From NCBI GenBank assembly GCA_011037195.1, contig JAAEAF010003588.1:62001-126000 (forward strand): 64,000 nucleotides of DNA, in the 5' to 3' direction. Below are positions 11,001 to 22,258 of the stretch, piece by piece (the stretch's first letter is position 1; each line of letters begins with the position of its first letter). Position numbers and translations under genes: made by a program. The notes beneath the pieces are model-generated. The model did no database searches. It was given only the letters and a program-made list of their open reading frames with translations, and was not told where the DNA came from. This stretch comes from Triatoma infestans. Taxonomy: Eukaryota > Arthropoda > Insecta > Hemiptera > Reduviidae.

Positions 11001-11060
11001 ATTTACTTTGACGATCGATGAAATCCGAAACTGGTCAGGAACAAAATAAATAATGCATAC
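11001..11060 (+). repeat. Hairpin/GAAAC repeat fragment, member 1
   Basis: Reads TTGACGATCGATGAAATCC then GAAACTGGTCAGGAACAAAA. A related fragment lies at 51406-51470 (CGGACGATGGATGAAAATCC, GAAATACCGGTCAG, then AACAAAATGAAGCATA). The shared form is (U)GACGA, one extra base, a GGAU/AUCC stem, GAAAC and GGUC, comparable to the hammerhead-like motif of the foldback families in this window. Confidence 0.5.
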
Positions 11061-12143
11061 TACAACGGATAAAATACCAGAGATTATATGCTATAGTTTA
11101 GGAAGAAATTCAAATTCAGTCACAAAAAATATTTCCTTTTGGATAAACCAACGTTTAATGCAAAACTATTATAATTCCTCTTTGGAGAAAGTGTTTTTTT
11201 TTTTATCGAACCTTAATATCTTTCTGAAGTATCAAAAGATCGAGAACTAAGTATTATTACACAGAAAAAATGTAAACATAGTTAAACTCTTTTAAACATC
11301 CAAGTTATTCATACAATAAAAATATAAACTATGTAATCATAAATTGCCAAATATACTATTACGAGTAGAAAGTACATTTGGCCGCAAGTCACTAAATTAA
11401 ATATGATATACTGCCCTAAGTTATAATAGTTTCAAATATATTTCACATTAAATATCAACCAAGTATAAGAAATTGGCAAAAAATATTGAGACAATGAAAA
11501 CATTTTTACGAGTATATCTAAAGTGTAGTCTTTGAGAGGGATAATTTTTAAATTATAATAATAACAGAGAGAAGAAACGTGCTTAAGAAAAGTGATCGCT
11601 AATTATCTGTATTCACAAAGCACATGCGCACACAAAACAGAAGTTTAAAGTTACTTATTAATAATCTTGGAACACTTTGAAGAGTATATACATTTGTTTC
11701 TCATTAATGTTATAACTTTGATCCTTTTTTTTTTTTTTTTGGTTTAAGTTGCAAAAGACAAAAAAAAAAAAACGCGAAATCTCTTTTCTTTTGCTAAAAT
11801 ATTTTTGAACAAAATTCTGAACTGATTTTTATTTAACAAAAGAACTTATTGTTAAAAACATCTGTCATATATTCGTCATGCAATGATGATTTTCTTAAAA
11901 CTTATTTTTTGCGTGAGACTTCGTTCAGTAAAAGTGTGTGAACAATAAAAAACAAGTCGCCTACATATGCATGCATATGTTGCGTTAGTATAATGCAAAA
12001 GCTACAATAAGTATGAAATATAAAGAGCAAATATATATTTTTAAAAATATATTTTAATTAAATTATTAAAAATGCAAAAAAAAAAAGTTAAATTCTCACT
12101 TTGAAATTGAATCAAACCTAATTACCAGATTTTTAGAAGCCTG

Positions 12144-12144
<1 letters not shown>

Positions 12145-12168
<24 letters not shown>
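12145..12168. repeat. (TA)n microsatellite
   Basis: Uninterrupted TA dinucleotide run, seen directly. Confidence 0.85.
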
Positions 12169-12174
<6 letters not shown>

Positions 12175-12520
12175 ATAAAAAGAGATCAAATTCTCATTCT
12201 GAATTAATCAAACAGTGCTGTGTCTAAAAGGATCAATTAAGAAGAATTAATAACTAAAAGATTATAAATTCTGTTTGGTGGAGGATTCTATCAAGCTAGA
12301 AATTGTCTAAGCTTCTTCTTCAATAATCTGCAGAATGCCTGCCAAAAGAAAAGAAGATTTTCACAGAGCATGAGAGATAGAGATATTCAGAATTGAATCT
12401 GCCAAACCAGTTCAGTGACTACTGAACTAATCACAATATGTCTAAGAATCTTTGAAACAAGTCTTCATCAATAATAGAGTAATTTCTTCCATTTCATCAT
12501 AACACACTTCTATATATATA

Positions 12521-13150
12521 TTTTTTTTTTTAACTTTTTATTTGTCATTTACAACTGTACTATGGTACAATAAGTAAATACGGTAAGGGTGGTAAATGGC
12601 GTGAGTGGCTTGAATGGTGATCATCCAGTGATGATCTCCATTAGTCAACAAGGTGATCGCGAGGCCAACGACGCCTCAGTCGCCTTCGGGGGTTGGAAGG
12701 AAGTGTGGTTGAGGATAAGTTAGCTGCTAATGGATTAGGATGTGTTGATAAGTTTTTGTGAAATTTATTGTAACGTGTTTTAGTAAGTTCGGATATAAAA
12801 GGAATTTTGAGATCTTTATGTATAGTTAGGTTACTGACATAGAATGGAGCGTTTACAATGCGGCGGAGGATTTTAGATTGAATAGTTTGTAATCGGTTGA
12901 TATTAGATCGTTTAGCTGAACCGTAAAGTTCAAGTCCGTAAGTCCATATAGGTGCTAGGAGGGATAGATACAGTCGTCTTTTATTATGAAGTGTTAGTTT
13001 TGACCGGTGATCAAGTAGTCTGGCTAGAAGCTTATATCTTTTGTTTAATTCTATTCGTTTAAGTCGTGTATGAGGATTCCAGGTGAGTCTCTTGTCGAGG
13101 TATAGTCCCAGGTACCGCACATGGTCGGCTGAAGGAATAGGAGAATTTTG
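12521..13150 (-). mobile_element. Jockey-like non-LTR retrotransposon, 5'-truncated copy
   Basis: A 3' fragment on the minus strand, with an open frame (12641-13150) encoding the C-terminal reverse transcriptase/thumb region. About 95 bp of 3'UTR and a poly(A) tail follow, seen as the plus-strand T-run at 12521-12531. Both flanks carry TCTATATATA followed by a T-run (about 12510-12530 and 13151-13168), compatible with a target duplication, though the sequence is low-complexity. 5' truncation with a poly(A) tail is typical of target-primed reverse transcription. Confidence 0.85.
12641..13150 (-). pseudogene. Jockey-like reverse transcriptase, C-terminal fragment
   Basis: About 170 residues without a stop. 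The frame enters from the truncated 5' side (PIPSADHVRYLGLYLDKRLT) rather than from a real start codon. Diagnostic Jockey-clade residues follow: KYKLL-type positions, LTLHNKRRLYLSLLAPIWTY and GLELYGSAKRSNINRLQ, then ILRRIVNAPFYVSN and IHKDLKIPFISE, ending in an Arg-rich RRRLRRRWPRDHLVD. In the family this is the region after the catalytic YxDD, which is missing here, so the fragment is inactive. The intact frame suggests a relatively recent insertion compared with its neighbours. Confidence 0.88.
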
Positions 13151-13224
13151 TCTATATATATTTTTTTTAAATAAAATTATACTTGTATTAACAGAATAGC
13201 TGAAAAATTATAATCCATTTTATT

Positions 13225-13429
13225 GTTAGCTAAGAATAAAAAACATTTCTTCAGCTTTTGTAGCTGCTTTCTAACATGCGTAACAGAAGCATGAAGTGAA
13301 TTCTTCTGAATGCTTCTGGTGTCATCGGATACAAAAAAGCATATAATTATTATACAACTTTTCTTGGTTTATAGCGTTATTGTAAACCAAAGTGAATTGT
13401 TCCCTTATTATATGTGACCAAAAAAATAT
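13225..13429 (+). repeat. Dispersed repeat, longer member of a local pair
   Basis: Matches 10450-10595 with an additional internal block (GCTTCTGGTGTCATCGGATA and on to TTTATAGCGTTATTG). It lies about 75 bp beyond the 5' edge of the Jockey-like fragment. Either a segmental duplication or two copies of an unclassified repeat. Confidence 0.8.
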
Positions 13430-14265
13430 GATTCATACGATATATTGAATTTGAGGTACATTTTCTTATAAGAAAGAACAGCTAAGCACTATTATAATAT
13501 AAAGAGATCAGAGATTTTTTTTCCATGGAAATCTGCAAAACAATCATAACAATGTAAAGAAATGGTTTATATAAAGTTTTATACAAGTCGCAAGTCGTGG
13601 CTTCCTGATAGGCCAGACTACGAACGACTATGATTCAGGACGACTTCAAAGGGATGCTTCAATATGAGCAGGACAAAATGAAGTTATTGGTGAATGCAGT
13701 ATACCAAAAAAATTTCTCTAAAACATTTGCTTTCAGTTCAAAATAGGGAAGAATTGCGAAGTTATTATTATAAAGAAAACAACTAAAAAAAATAATAGGT
13801 GTCAACAAAAAAAAATACAAAAGATATAAAAAGCCAAAAGGGCTGGCCAGATAATTTTTTTTTTATATCTATTCCCTCTCCAAGAAAAAGATGGTTTTCC
13901 AAAAATAACACACACGTTGCGGTATAATTCATACGATACTTTCAATCACAGAAGTTGGGAGGTAAAATTTGTAATTATTGGGAGGGTCATTTCAGGAGAT
14001 GAATTTGACGAAGGAAAAAAAAAATGGACAAAGTGAACTCGCTTTGCAAGCTGGAAGCCTAAGGAAAAGTGGAGCAATCGAAAAATCTTCGGTGCAGCAG
14101 TTTGGTAAACTTAATTTCTTTTCATTTATTTTTCATCTGCAAATAATAATAATAATAATTAAACAGGTGTTTATAACTATTTTTCTGCATTTTCTTCAGA
14201 ATCATAATATAACTTTCTCTTTCAAAAGGGTGCATTTTATTATGCAAAAGGAAAAACCACATATT
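13430..14265. other. Non-coding stretch
   Basis: Nothing recognised. An open frame at 13978-14292 is low-complexity, Phe/Ile-rich at its end and has no family resemblance, so it is not annotated as a gene. Confidence 0.45.
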
Positions 14266-14530
14266 TTTCTTTTGTTTTTTTTCTTTATTTAATTAAGACA
14301 TTCTCAACTATACAGCAAGGATAATAAGTGAATATGTTACAAGAATGGTAGTAGGGCATGATAAACTTGTTAGGAGTTGCCATCCAATGGAGGTAGTGTT
14401 TTTATAATCATTGGTATTAAGTGGAAGAATGGTGGCCGTAGAGCCAGCGCCGTTTAAGCCTTCTGGGAGGATTGTTTGGAACTGTGAGAGAGGCAATTGA
14501 GGGAAATGGCTGACGACTTATGGAAAGAGA
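14266..14530 (-). pseudogene. Jockey-like non-LTR retrotransposon, 3' terminal fragment
   Basis: On the minus strand, LTVPNNPPRRLKRRWLYG resembles the Arg-rich end of Jockey-like reverse transcriptases, including TLPSNPRRRLRRRWPRD in the better copy at 12641. After the stop, about 150 bp of 3'UTR leads to AATAAAG and an A-rich tail (plus-strand T/C-rich run 14266-14290). More upstream coding sequence could extend to about 14640 but is too decayed to trust. The call rests mainly on the RRLKRRW motif plus the tail. Confidence 0.5.
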
Positions 14531-15972
14531 GGAAATACTTGGTAAATAATGATAAGATATACTGTTGCGGATAAGAAATGGCTGAACTTCCAGAGTTGTA
14601 AAATATGTTTCTGTAATGAGGGTCTAGTTGGTGGAGGCTTACATTCCAGCATAAGATATTTCAGGGATTGATTGATTTGTAACTTCCACAATGCATTTGT
14701 TGGAATTTTTTAATTTTCTTTCAGAATGTATAATATTATATAAAATGTATTTCCTTAAACTAAAATTTATGTAAACATTCGACTGATATTAATGATAATT
14801 ATAAATAATAAATGAATTAACAATAACTATTGTCAAATGTAAATAATATATAGGTAGAATGGAATATAGAGTAGAAAGAGAAGAAACCGGTTGCACAACA
14901 AAATACACAACTTTCTCCTAATGGTTTGGTTTTATTGGTATCTCTCTGGTTTTCTAATCTTATCTACTGTTAAAATATTTGTCTTGTTTGTAAAGTATGT
15001 TTGTATATGAGTGTGTTTCTGATTACAACTATACACAGGTTCCACTTCATAGGAAATGGTAGAAGTAACTTTTATAATATTTAAGTTTTTAATATTAAAT
15101 AAATTATTCTAGAAAAACAAAAATCGGACGAATAATGACTGACGTCGTCCATACGATTGTACAAATAAGATAAATTTATCTTATTCCTAGAGGCCTCATA
15201 CTCTCACATATTCTGAGAAATTTAATATTTAAATAAACAGACCTATAAAAAATATTCAATCAATAATTTTTGCTTTAAATTCAACATAATATAAAGGTTA
15301 ATAATATTAAATCATAAACGAGTGTGTCTTATAACTATTGTAAATGCAAATAATTAAATGACTGGCAGTAAATATATTCTATTTGTACTTAATAATCATT
15401 ACGAAAATGAATTTTGAAGTATCAATGAATAACTGGGGAAATTATTAGGCATAACAAACTGTCGGAAAATGATCAATCGATCATCCTTGGTCACTTGAAA
15501 GAAATAAAATAATTTCACTTTCTTTAATTGTTAAAAAATAATTTCAATTAAAAAAAAATATTACAATTTTGAAATTTGTTTTTGAGATTGTTTTTACCGG
15601 AAATAAATGGTTAAAGTTCCGTTGAATTTAAAATAAAAAAGGGATTTTTAAGAAACTGATGAGAAAGAGGTTGTGCGGAAGACTGAACAGTTCTAGAACG
15701 GCAAGTTGTAAGAAAGAGTTCCTATTGTTATTTCAATTAGATACCTCCAGGGGATCTGACACGATCGTCTCTATTAAAATCAGTTAATATATATATGTGT
15801 ATGTGCATGTATGTATGTATGTATTGTGTGTTTGTGAATAAATTAACAAAAAAAGAAAAACCGCAGGAAGCTGAAACTTGATATATCGTAAATGTGTCGT
15901 TCGAAGGAGTCCGAAGATTTCGGTCAAATTCATTAATTAATTAAATTAAATACAAGTATAACTTTAATGTAA
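14531..15972. other. AT-rich non-coding stretch
   Basis: No coding similarity beyond possible extra decayed Jockey-like sequence up to about 14640. A TGTATG-type short repeat lies at 15788-15835. A block near 15540-15700 has weak DR1 flavour. Confidence 0.4.
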
Positions 15973-16845
15973 TTTAATTTTTTTTCAGGTGTGTCAACAT
16001 CTATGGTCATTGGGCACCCTTGAGGAGCCTTCTGTAATGACATGGCAAGGACATAGCAATGACAAACCTTCACAACATATAACAAAAAGAAAGAATAATT
16101 TATAACTAGTGGCCTAGCCGACAGCTGTCTTCAAGACAAGGCCGCGGCCAAACAAACAAAACCAAGGGTCAATACTTTACATCAAAGCAAGCACCGATAA
16201 GCTGGCCACTGACCTATATCGCTGGTCACCGAACTAACCAAGTTCGCACAAGGTCGCACACTAGGACAGATGTCTTGGTGTGAGTGTTGCTAAGACTGAT
16301 ATAAACTTCGCCCCATTGGAAGAGGGGAGGATTATACTTCAGTACGTCTTCAAGATTATTATACGAGCAGCAGTTTCCGCGTCCCTATACAGTTTTTATT
16401 TATACTTATTTCCTTAGTTGTGCATCTTAGTTCATTTATTTTAATCATTCTAAATTATTAGTTATTTATCTCCTATTTATTTCTAAGTATTTCTTGTTAA
16501 TAGTTACCATTACTCACGTTTAAATTATTGTACAAATACAGTCTATTTTTATAAATTCAGTGTTAATAATTCGAGCACTAACTTCCAAAAATCTCTAAAC
16601 TAACTTCCGCCCTCTTCAAGACATCTACTACATACCATAGGAATCAAAATAAACGATTCCACTACACTTCTCAGTGCATGCCGGCCCCCGGGCAGTGTTC
16701 TCTCGTTACACACAACTCTGCCCATCACTGGACAGTGAGCATTAGAGGCTCTTAGAAAGAGAAAATCTAAGGGCAGCACTACTAAATTCGATCCCGGTAC
16801 CTCTGCATTGCTAGTCCAGTGCGCTACCATTGAACCACTGCAAGT
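15973..16845 (-). mobile_element. tRNA-derived SINE (SINE-A), split by a solo LTR
   Basis: The two parts, 15973-16032 and 16667-16845, join into one SINE read on the minus strand. Its tRNA-like head is GTGGTTCAATGGTAGCGCAC (A-box-like), then CTGGACTAGCAATGCAG and a B-box-like GGGATCGAATT. The body contains AACGAGAGAACACTGCCC and the 3' end is A-rich. Related copies are at 26211-26448 and 26814-27017, and a relative lies at 33786-34000. The head lies at the high-coordinate end, so RNA polymerase III would transcribe toward lower coordinates. It is not a functional tRNA: the acceptor stem and several conserved pairs are missing. Confidence 0.82.
16033..16666 (+). mobile_element. Solo LTR, 634 bp (family shared with 43136-43886)
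   Basis: Begins TGTAATGACATGGCAAGGAC and ends GATTCCACTACA, with CTTC duplicated at 16029-16032 and 16667-16670. Removing it plus one CTTC restores the SINE sequence GAGCCTTCTCAGTGCA seen in the other copies, which fixes both boundaries. Matches to the second LTR include TATAACTAGTGG, GGTCAATA, AGATGTCTT and the promoter-like ATATAAAC followed by a CCCCATTGGA block; TATAAA is at 16300-16305. No internal retroelement sequence remains. Gypsy or BEL type is inferred from the 4-bp duplication only. Confidence 0.92.
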
Positions 16846-17869
16846 TTTTTCAGTTTTTTGGTTTCCAATTTGTCAAAAAGGGCTCTAAGGATTTTTTTTC
16901 TTTAAACTTCGTATAACGACTACATGTTTATAGTTTGTTTATGTTTATAAAAACTTTTTTTCCACGGCAATATCTCCCACCAAATGGAAATTTGAATATT
17001 TTTAATATTATAGAAATTGCTATCTCTAAAAACTTACTGATTATGTTGATATTCTATGAATTACATAATAACTTGCTACAGCAGACAAATATACCTGTAA
17101 CAAAATATAAATAAAATAATTACTTTTGAGTTGTAAAAGAGTTCAGACAATTAATGTTCATTAAAAATAAAAAAAATGTTTTAATATAAAAGAGAACTTC
17201 ATAAATAACTAGCGAAAATATATCAATAGGTAGTTTTATCCGCCGCGACATTCTGGACAATATCTGGAGACATATTTAAAACTGAGGACTATCATTCCAA
17301 AATGTTTACAAAACATGAACAATAAGATGTAAAATGAGATGGGAAAAGTTTTCAAATAGAAATAATTTTCTCAATAAAAAGTTTCAAATAAGAGAGACAA
17401 GTCCATACATTTTAGTTAGAATGTGTGTAGTGGATGTTTTGGGGAGATTGGATAGAAGAGAAAAACACAGGTTGAGATATAAGTGAGACTTACTGAACAC
17501 AATTACGAGAATATAAGAACTGGAAGTACTTTACATTGTATAATTTAGAGTGAGAATATGGTAGCGTCAGAAGAGAGTGACAGACTGACTGGCAGAGTGA
17601 CGGTATGTGAACAATAATCGTTTAACGTTGATGGTTGTTTGAATAGCGTTTGAATGAGAGCGAACTGGCGGTCAGGCATCCCTTTTTTTTGAGTGGGCAG
17701 CTGGACAAGCCCCTACGCTCTTAAACTTCTCCTTCCAATGCCCAGATATGCCCCTTAAATTGGACCCCTCTCTACAGGTTCGGAAATATGTCAAAGCGAG
17801 AGTCCTGTCTCGGCAATGCATTATATATATATATATTTAAAGAAACTCGATGCCTTTGTCTAGAAAACT
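16846..17869. other. Non-coding stretch
   Basis: No gene. A less AT-rich segment at about 17640-17815 (GAGCGAACTGGCGGTCAGG onward) stands out but is unrecognised. A TA run lies at 17822-17837. Confidence 0.4.
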
Positions 17870-18160
17870 GCCGAAACTGAAAAAAAACCTTCCCATATTC
17901 CGAGAAATCTTCTAAAATTCCGGTAAAATTTTTGTGTTTTTTGTAAAATGCATAAACAAAGTTTTCAAGAAAAGTGTTTTTTAACCATTTTCAAGAAAAA
18001 AAATATTATAAAAATTGAAAACTACACTCAATAGAAGGGGGAGTATTTTTTTATGGTGATCAATTTTCAACTAAAACCTTATGTTTGAATCATTCTAGCA
18101 AAAATATCAAGTTTGAATTTTCAGAGATTTTTCCGTTGTTTAAGTTAAGTTACACACACA
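17870..18160 (+). repeat. DR1 dispersed repeat, degenerate copy
   Basis: Blocks such as CCGAAACTGAAAAAAAACC, TCAAGTTTGAATTTTCAGAG and ATTTTTCCGTTGTTTAAG, followed by an ACACACAC run, follow the order in DR1's second half. Ends not resolved. Confidence 0.45.
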
Positions 18161-19219
18161 CACTCTCATACATAAAAGCATAAACACGAACTCATACAAA
18201 AACCTACACAAAAGACACATACAGGCAGATATAGAGAATGACTTTTAAAAAGAAATTTTTTTTTAACCTTAGGGTGGTGGGAAAACATTATATCTTCGAT
18301 GAAAACGCAAGTTCGTTAATCCGAGACAAGAATGCGCATATCCCCTCTTACAGCAGTAAAAAGAAAATAAATAAAAAAAGGACATTTCTTAAAACTGCTC
18401 CTTTTCTTTTGTTTAAGTGCAAGTACTTAATTTGTGGTCCGATATGATTTCAATATTTTAAGAGAAGTCAAAGAACTTTGTATGTTTCGAATATTGTTAA
18501 TTAATATTGTATACAATATGTAAACCTATTTTAATTTATTTAATTGAAATATAGATGCCAAAGAATTAATCTTCAAGTACTTAAAAGACGTGCTTTACCT
18601 CCATCTAAAGAAACAAGTGCAGGAGATGGAGGTGCTGGTAAAACACCTTTATAACTAGTTCTCTAATTAATTACAAACACATACAATCCAAAGCCAAGAA
18701 TGAGAATTGAATCCAGTACCGGTTAGAGAATAGCAATACCTATCTACCTCTAAAATCATAATGCTATCGCACAGTATCACACTAATCTAAAGTGTTAAAC
18801 TGAGTTAAAATTTCCCTTGAACTTCTCTAAAACAGGTAAGTGAAATGTCTGTATAATTAATGTTAACCAAATAATTATATATTTACTATTTTACTAAAAC
18901 AATAAGATTTTTCTAAGAATTATTCTCACTACCTAAAAAGTAAAATTAATAGCAATTTAATTTATCAAGAATTATAATTAATTAGAGTGAAATTTTACAC
19001 AAAAAAAACACATTTGTTACAGTTTTATGACATTTATTGAACTATAACAGAATGACATATACATAATTAATTAAATAAAAAATTAAAAAAATATTTCAAA
19101 ACGTTTTTTACGAATTAAAAAATTCAAAGAGACATACGTATATAATAAGGAGATTGTGGGCAAACTGATGATGAATGTATTCCGAGAATACATTTTAGTC
19201 CAAAAGTTATATACGTATA
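18161..19219. other. AT-rich non-coding stretch
   Basis: Nothing recognised; no inverted-repeat ends or coding similarity. Confidence 0.45.
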
Positions 19220-19221
19220 CA

Positions 19222-20542
19222 CGAGGTGTGTAAATTAAGTAATGAGACTGATTTTCTAGTGTTCGATCTGGCAACACTAGAGACGCGGTGCATGCGTGGT
19301 AGGGCAAGTAAACATCTGATACACGTCCAGTGCAAATTAGAAAATGCTAGAATTGTTGCACTGTCCGTAGTGACTTTTTTTGTGAGCAAGGTTTTTTTCA
19401 GTGCGTTTTAAAAATGAGTTACATCAATTACGAGCAACGTTGTGCTATCAGGTTTTGCTTCAGACTTGGGCACAGTGCAACGGAAACGTTTGAAAAACTG
19501 TGCCAGGCCTATGGAGACAAAGTTTTGTCGAGAGCACAGGTTTTTAGGTGGTTTAATTCGTTTGCAGAAGGAAGGGAATCAATTGAAGACGAGCCTCGCA
19601 GCGGAAGTTCTTTCATCTTCAAGAACCGACGAAAATGTTGGTAGAATCCGCGATCTCGTGCGTTCAGATCGTCATTTGACAGTCCGAATGATCGGCGAAG
19701 AGTTGAATTTGACTTACACAACCGTTCATCAAATTTTGACTAATGAATTGGGGATAAGAAAAATTTGTACAAAAATGGTTCCGAAAAATCTTTCACAAGA
19801 GCAAAAAAACATCAGAAAGGAAAGGAGCCTTGACTTTTTGGGAGCAATTGAAAACGATCCCAATTTTTTGGAACGTGTTATTACACGAGACGAGTCTTGG
19901 GTGTTTGAGTATGACCCAGAAACTAAGCTTCAGAGCATGCAGTGGCACACTTCATCAACCTCTCCAAGGCCAAAAAATAGCAAGAATGAGCAAGTCAAAA
20001 ATCAAATGCATGCTGATTTGCTTTTTTGATAGCCAAGGAACCGTCCACAAAGAATTTGTGCCTCAATGCCAAATGGTAAACCAACATTTTTACCGAGAAG
20101 TTCTTGAGAGACTTCGAAAAAGAGTCATGCGGTGAGACCAAACATCAAAAATAAGTGGGTGTTGCATCACGACAATGCTCCGTGTCACACCGCGATTTCT
20201 ATTAATGAGTATTTGGCCAGTAATAACATTCCTGTGGCTCTTCAGCCACCTTACTCACCCGACTTGAGTCCATGTGACATTTTTTTGTTCCCCAAATTGA
20301 AAAATCACCTCAAGGGACGTCATTTTGGAACATTGGAGAATATTCGAACAGCCGTAACCGACTAACTGAAGACTATTCCAGTATCCGAGTTCCAGCACTG
20401 CTATGACGAATGGAAGAATCGTCTTCAGCGTTGTGTGGCTTCCCAAGGTAGTTACTTTGAAGGTGGACAATGTTGAATTGTAATTTTATTTGAATAAAAA
20501 AAAGATAAAAAATCAGTCTCATTACTTAATTTACACCCCTCG
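19222..20542 (+). mobile_element. mariner element, full-length copy
   Basis: Same terminal inverted repeats as 3661-4359. The left end is CGAGGTGTGTAAATTAAGTA; the right end, ACTTAATTTACACCCCTCG, has one substitution. The right target dinucleotide is TA (20543-20544). The left one reads CA (19220-19221), a single substitution from TA. At 1321 bp it has the usual mariner size, but its transposase has several frameshifts and a stop, so it is non-autonomous. Confidence 0.95.
19414..20475 (+). pseudogene. mariner transposase (DD34D), frameshifted
   Basis: Start codon at 19414 (MSYINYEQRCAIRFCFRLG), followed by the paired helix-turn-helix DNA-binding region (RAQVFRWFNSFAEGRESI; then VGRIRDLVRSDRHLTVRMIG in the next frame). 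The first catalytic Asp is in TRDESWVFEYD, the second in HHDNAPCH, and the third in YSPDLSPCDIFLFPKLK, 34 residues after the second. Full length would be about 350 residues, normal for mariner. Frameshifts occur near 19605, 19985 and 20130, with a stop at 20363-20365 (CTAACTG context). No function as encoded; the internally deleted copy at 3661 derives from the same family. Confidence 0.93.
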
Positions 20543-20544
20543 TA

Positions 20545-21589
20545 TCTTGATTTTTTTTTACCAACAAAAATTAAGTTTAACTTTAACCTCATAGGGAAAT
20601 TCGTATTTTTTTTATATGGAGACAAATTTGCCATTTTTTAAAACATTCAATATGGGTATAATTAAATTAATGTTTTAGACTTAGAATATAAAAATAAAAT
20701 AATTACCTCCTATGATTTGGTTATAAGTGTAATTAAAGTTTAATATAAAATTAATACCTTTGCTTATTAAATCTTTACTAAACAAGATTTATAAAAAGTA
20801 AAAAGTAAAGTAATTTAATGTCTATTTCTTTTTTTTTCCCGGCGGGCTTAACGTCCCACAAACAAATTAGCTAAACAAAATTTATATTACTTCTTATAAA
20901 GGAAAATTAACTTTGCTTAAATATAAGATTACTAAATTAATTATCACTATTGGGTAGTTGTGTTTACCCATCGATGACGATGTTAGGCCATTAATGTGCA
21001 GTTTCCCGTGTGGTAAGAAAAAAAACAAACCGTCAGAAAAAAGTTTAAGTATTTTTTTAATTTAATGATCAAACATTTTCTAACATTTCCACCAACAAGG
21101 AGGAAATCCTCAAACCATAATTATGTACATAAAATATTCATAAAACTTTTTAGACGAAATTTTGTTTCACTATTATATTGAAATATGACTACCGACATGG
21201 CCCATGTTTACCCTACCCTTCTATATTTGTGTAAAAACTCTGAAAAAAAAAAAAAAATATTAGCTGTTTTACTAGAACCTTGCAATACCCTTTAAAACAT
21301 ACGGTACACATTAGATATACTAAATCATATGTTTCTTGTCACATGCATTATGTATAGACATTAATATGCACTCCCCTGTCTTGCATGTTGATCATTAAAA
21401 AAAATGATTTACTATTAGCATATTTAGTTCAATGATATTTTAGATTTAGTAAAACATTTGGAATTTTTAATTATGATTATTACATAAGAAAAAGAAAGGA
21501 ACTAAATAAACTAATTAAAGGGACTCCTTGGACCTAAATCCACCATTATAGTATAAAACAAACTTTTAATTTATAAAAAATTAGAGACA
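20545..21589. other. Non-coding stretch with a truncated SINE-B tail
   Basis: About 20803-20870 reads AGTAAAGTAATTTAATGTC, then a T-run, GGCGGGCTTAACGTCC and CAAACAAATTAGC. This is the complement of the 3' half of the SINE-B family at 23394-23598, so a 5'-truncated minus-strand copy. The rest is unrecognised AT-rich sequence with an A-run at 21244-21257. Confidence 0.55.
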
Positions 21590-21715
21590 TTTTCCGTAAT
21601 AGCCTGCTTCTTATTGTGGCCATCGACCAGTTTCGAAAGTTCGCCCATTACCAGGATTGTTTTGCCAAACAGTGTGATAACATAGACTTGCAGATGATTA
21701 GAAAAGATCGCTAAT
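21590..21715 (-). mobile_element. Foldback/hammerhead-like repeat (copy c), single arm
   Basis: Plus-strand blocks CCGTAATAGCCTGCTTCTTA, TTGTGGCCATCGACC, AGTTTCGAAAGTTCGCCC, ATTACCAGG and CAAACAGTGTGATAACATAG match the left arm of copies b and d. Read on the minus strand it has GGGCGAACTTTCGAAACTGG followed by TCGATGGCC, which keeps the GAAA of the consensus motif. No opposite arm is adjacent. Confidence 0.65.
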
Positions 21716-21954
21716 ATAAGATGGTGGCTGAATGGACATATCTTTAGAGTAAGATGAGTGTATTCTGCGCAACTGGTTCGAACCCCATTCTACTTCTAGA
21801 AAAGTATAGTTCACTTGAAATATAATCAAAAAACAAGTTCATTTATTAAAAGACTTAATTATCAGTATTATTAACAAGATACGACTTAGAGAGCATATCC
21901 TCTAAAATTTGAAGCCTTTTTTATTCAACTCCTTACTAATCTCTATCTATAGAT

Positions 21955-22258
21955 AGTTGTGGTTGGTTCCGCAGCGCTGGAAAGCATCAGAGATTTTCTT
22001 CGTGATAGCCTGCTTCTTTATCGACCGGTTTTGGGCGTTCGCCCATCATCAAACATTGTGATAATATAGACTTGCACAGGAGCAAATTGAACTTGAGAGT
22101 GTATCAACTGAATTGGCTCTGTGTTATTACAATGTTTGACAAAAACATCCTGATGATGGGCAAACGTCCAAAACCGGTCGATGACCACAAAAAGAAGTAG
22201 GCTTTCACAGAAAATGAGTCTAACTGCTTTCCAGCCCTGTGAAACCTACCACAACAAT
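21955..22258. mobile_element. Foldback/hammerhead-like repeat (copy d), two inverted arms
   Basis: About 304 bp with long imperfect inverted arms. The left end GTTGTGGTTGGTTCCGCAGC is mirrored at the right end by CCCTGTGAAACCTACCACAAC. Inside, CTGGAAAGCATCAGAGATTT is mirrored by CTGCTTTCCAGC. Each arm carries the hairpin motif: the right arm has CATC (22146-22149), CTGATGA (22150-22156), the GGGC/GTCC stem, and CCGGTC followed by GATG (22180-22183), so CATC and GATG can pair. The left arm has the same on the minus strand. No clear target duplication was found. It abuts a Jockey-like fragment. Confidence 0.72.

Larger units (their letters stand above)
10596..12509. other. AT-rich non-coding stretch
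   Basis: No coding similarity. CCAATGGTACTCCAACTTTTT at about 10730-10751 resembles a hAT terminal inverted repeat but no partner end was found. There are T-runs at 10833-10847 and 11726-11741 and a TA microsatellite at 12145-12168. A hairpin-bearing repeat fragment at 11001-11060 is listed separately. Confidence 0.45.
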
